A DNA stretch of 6,793 nt from Rubrivivax sp. Its GTDB lineage: Bacteria; Pseudomonadota; Gammaproteobacteria; Burkholderiales; Burkholderiaceae_C. Positions 6,277 through 6,793 of this stretch are shown here, piece by piece. The stretch lies in NCBI GenBank assembly GCA_030693565.1, contig JAUYAJ010000480.1:1-6793 (forward strand), written 5' to 3'. Below the pieces are notes generated by a model. It was not told the DNA's origin and did no database searches. It was given only the letters and a program-made list of their open reading frames with translations. The translations under genes were made by a program, and so were the position numbers. Every line of letters starts with the position of its first letter. Within the stretch, counting starts at the first letter, position 1.

Positions 6277-6793
6277 ATGACGATGGACGCTTCGCTGCTC
6301 GTCGGCCTGACCGCCGCCGACGCCGCACGCCGGCTCAGCGCCGGTGAATTCTCTGTGCGTGACTACGCCGAAGCGCTGCTCGAGCGCATCGGCGACACCG
6401 AGCCCGCCGTCCAGGCCTGGACGGCGCTGGACCCGGCCTATGTGCGCACCCAGGCAGCCGCAGCCGATGAAGCCCACGGCGCCGGCCGCACCGACGGCCC
6501 GCTGTTCGGGCTGCCGGTCGGTGTCAAGGACATCATCGACACCCGCGACCTGCCGACCGAGAACGGCACCGTGCTGCACGCCGGCCGCCAGCCGCGGCGC
6601 GACGCCGCCGTGGTGCGCCGGCTGCTCGGCGCCGGCGGCCTGCTGATGGGCAAGTCCGTGACCACCGAGCTGGCCACCTACGCGCCGGGCAAGACGCGCA
6701 ACCCGCACAACCCGGCGCACACGCCGGGTGGCTCGTCGAGCGGCTCGGCCGCGGCGGTGGCCGCGGGCATGGTGCCGCGGGCCATCGGCCCCC
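6277..6793 (+). CDS. Amidase-signature family hydrolase, N-terminal part (partial, 3' end outside window)
   Basis: The frame is open from the ATG at 6277 to the right edge, giving 172 residues of a family usually 400-500 long. The protein is expected to be a cytoplasmic Ser-cisSer-Lys amide hydrolase. The catalytic lysine is seen in GLPVGVKDIIDT (Lys84), and the Gly/Ser-rich signature GGSSSGSAAAVAAG (151-164) supplies the cis-serine (Ser153). The nucleophilic serine normally lies 24 residues later, at about 177, just beyond the window, so activity cannot be judged fully. The start at 6277 is preferred over a second in-frame ATG at 6283, because GGGA at 6264-6267 gives better spacing to it. 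The gene lies 3 nt after the large permease stop, so it is almost certainly part of the transporter operon and may hydrolyse the imported compound. The substrate is unknown. Stand-alone enzymes of this type are often mislabelled as GatA; no gatB or gatC is seen in this window. Confidence 0.93.
   Translation, partial: MTMDASLLVGLTAADAARRLSAGEFSVRDYAEALLERIGDTEPAVQAWTALDPAYVRTQAAAADEAHGAGRTDGPLFGLPVGVKDIIDTRDLPTENGTVLHAGRQPRRDAAVVRRLLGAGGLLMGKSVTTELATYAPGKTRNPHNPAHTPGGSSSGSAAAVAAGMVPRAIGP

Noticed and set aside
4857..6347. 496-codon + strand frame overlapping the large permease
   Set aside because: It is an out-of-frame reading of the permease, rich in Arg, Ala, Gly and His, whereas the true frame gives all the TRAP large-permease motifs.
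4906..6720. 604-codon open frame on the minus strand opposite the large permease and amidase
   Set aside because: The translation is a low-complexity run of Gln, Arg, His, Asp and Gly with no fold-like pattern, as expected when a GC-rich gene is read on the opposite strand. The + strand proteins are clear family members.

Overview
The window is very GC-rich, and every real gene strongly prefers G or C at third codon positions. Gene content and protein style (fused indolepyruvate:ferredoxin oxidoreductase, DUF4743-type Nudix hydrolase, a TRAP binding protein with a twin-arginine signal) suggest a betaproteobacterium, probably of the order Burkholderiales. This is inferred from composition and family flavour, not from a marker gene.

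All six genes lie on the + strand, in two blocks. Block 1 (1-2806) starts inside the 3' half of a fused indolepyruvate:ferredoxin oxidoreductase, which is cut by the left edge. A 62-codon ORF follows that resembles only the C-terminal part of a VOC (glyoxalase-like) protein, then a complete Nudix hydrolase of the DUF4743/Tnr3-like type. The first junction is separated by 4 nt and the second is a 4-nt GTGA overlap, so the three are probably co-transcribed and translationally coupled.

A 236-nt gap (2807-3042) separates the blocks and is the only space large enough for an ordinary promoter. I could not identify a convincing one in it. Block 2 (3043 to the right edge) is a three-part TRAP transporter (binding protein, small permease, large permease) followed after 3 nt by the N-terminal part of an amidase-signature hydrolase, cut by the right edge. 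The 85-nt gap between the binding-protein gene and the small-permease gene holds two perfect GC-rich hairpins. The second has a short T run, as in a leaky intrinsic terminator, and this would allow more binding protein than permease to be made.

Functional reading: block 1 makes a thiamin-diphosphate-dependent enzyme that oxidatively decarboxylates aryl-pyruvates to aryl-acetyl-CoA, together with a Nudix enzyme whose eukaryotic relatives destroy damaged thiamin diphosphate. Block 2 imports an organic anion across the inner membrane using an ion gradient and probably hydrolyses an amide bond in it, or in a product of it. The substrate cannot be read from the sequence. I see no RNA gene, CRISPR array, insertion sequence, phage gene or origin. 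The window looks mainly like ordinary metabolic and transport DNA. The most noteworthy points are the Nudix/ThDP-enzyme pairing, the VOC remnant held within the operon, and the hairpin pair inside the TRAP operon.
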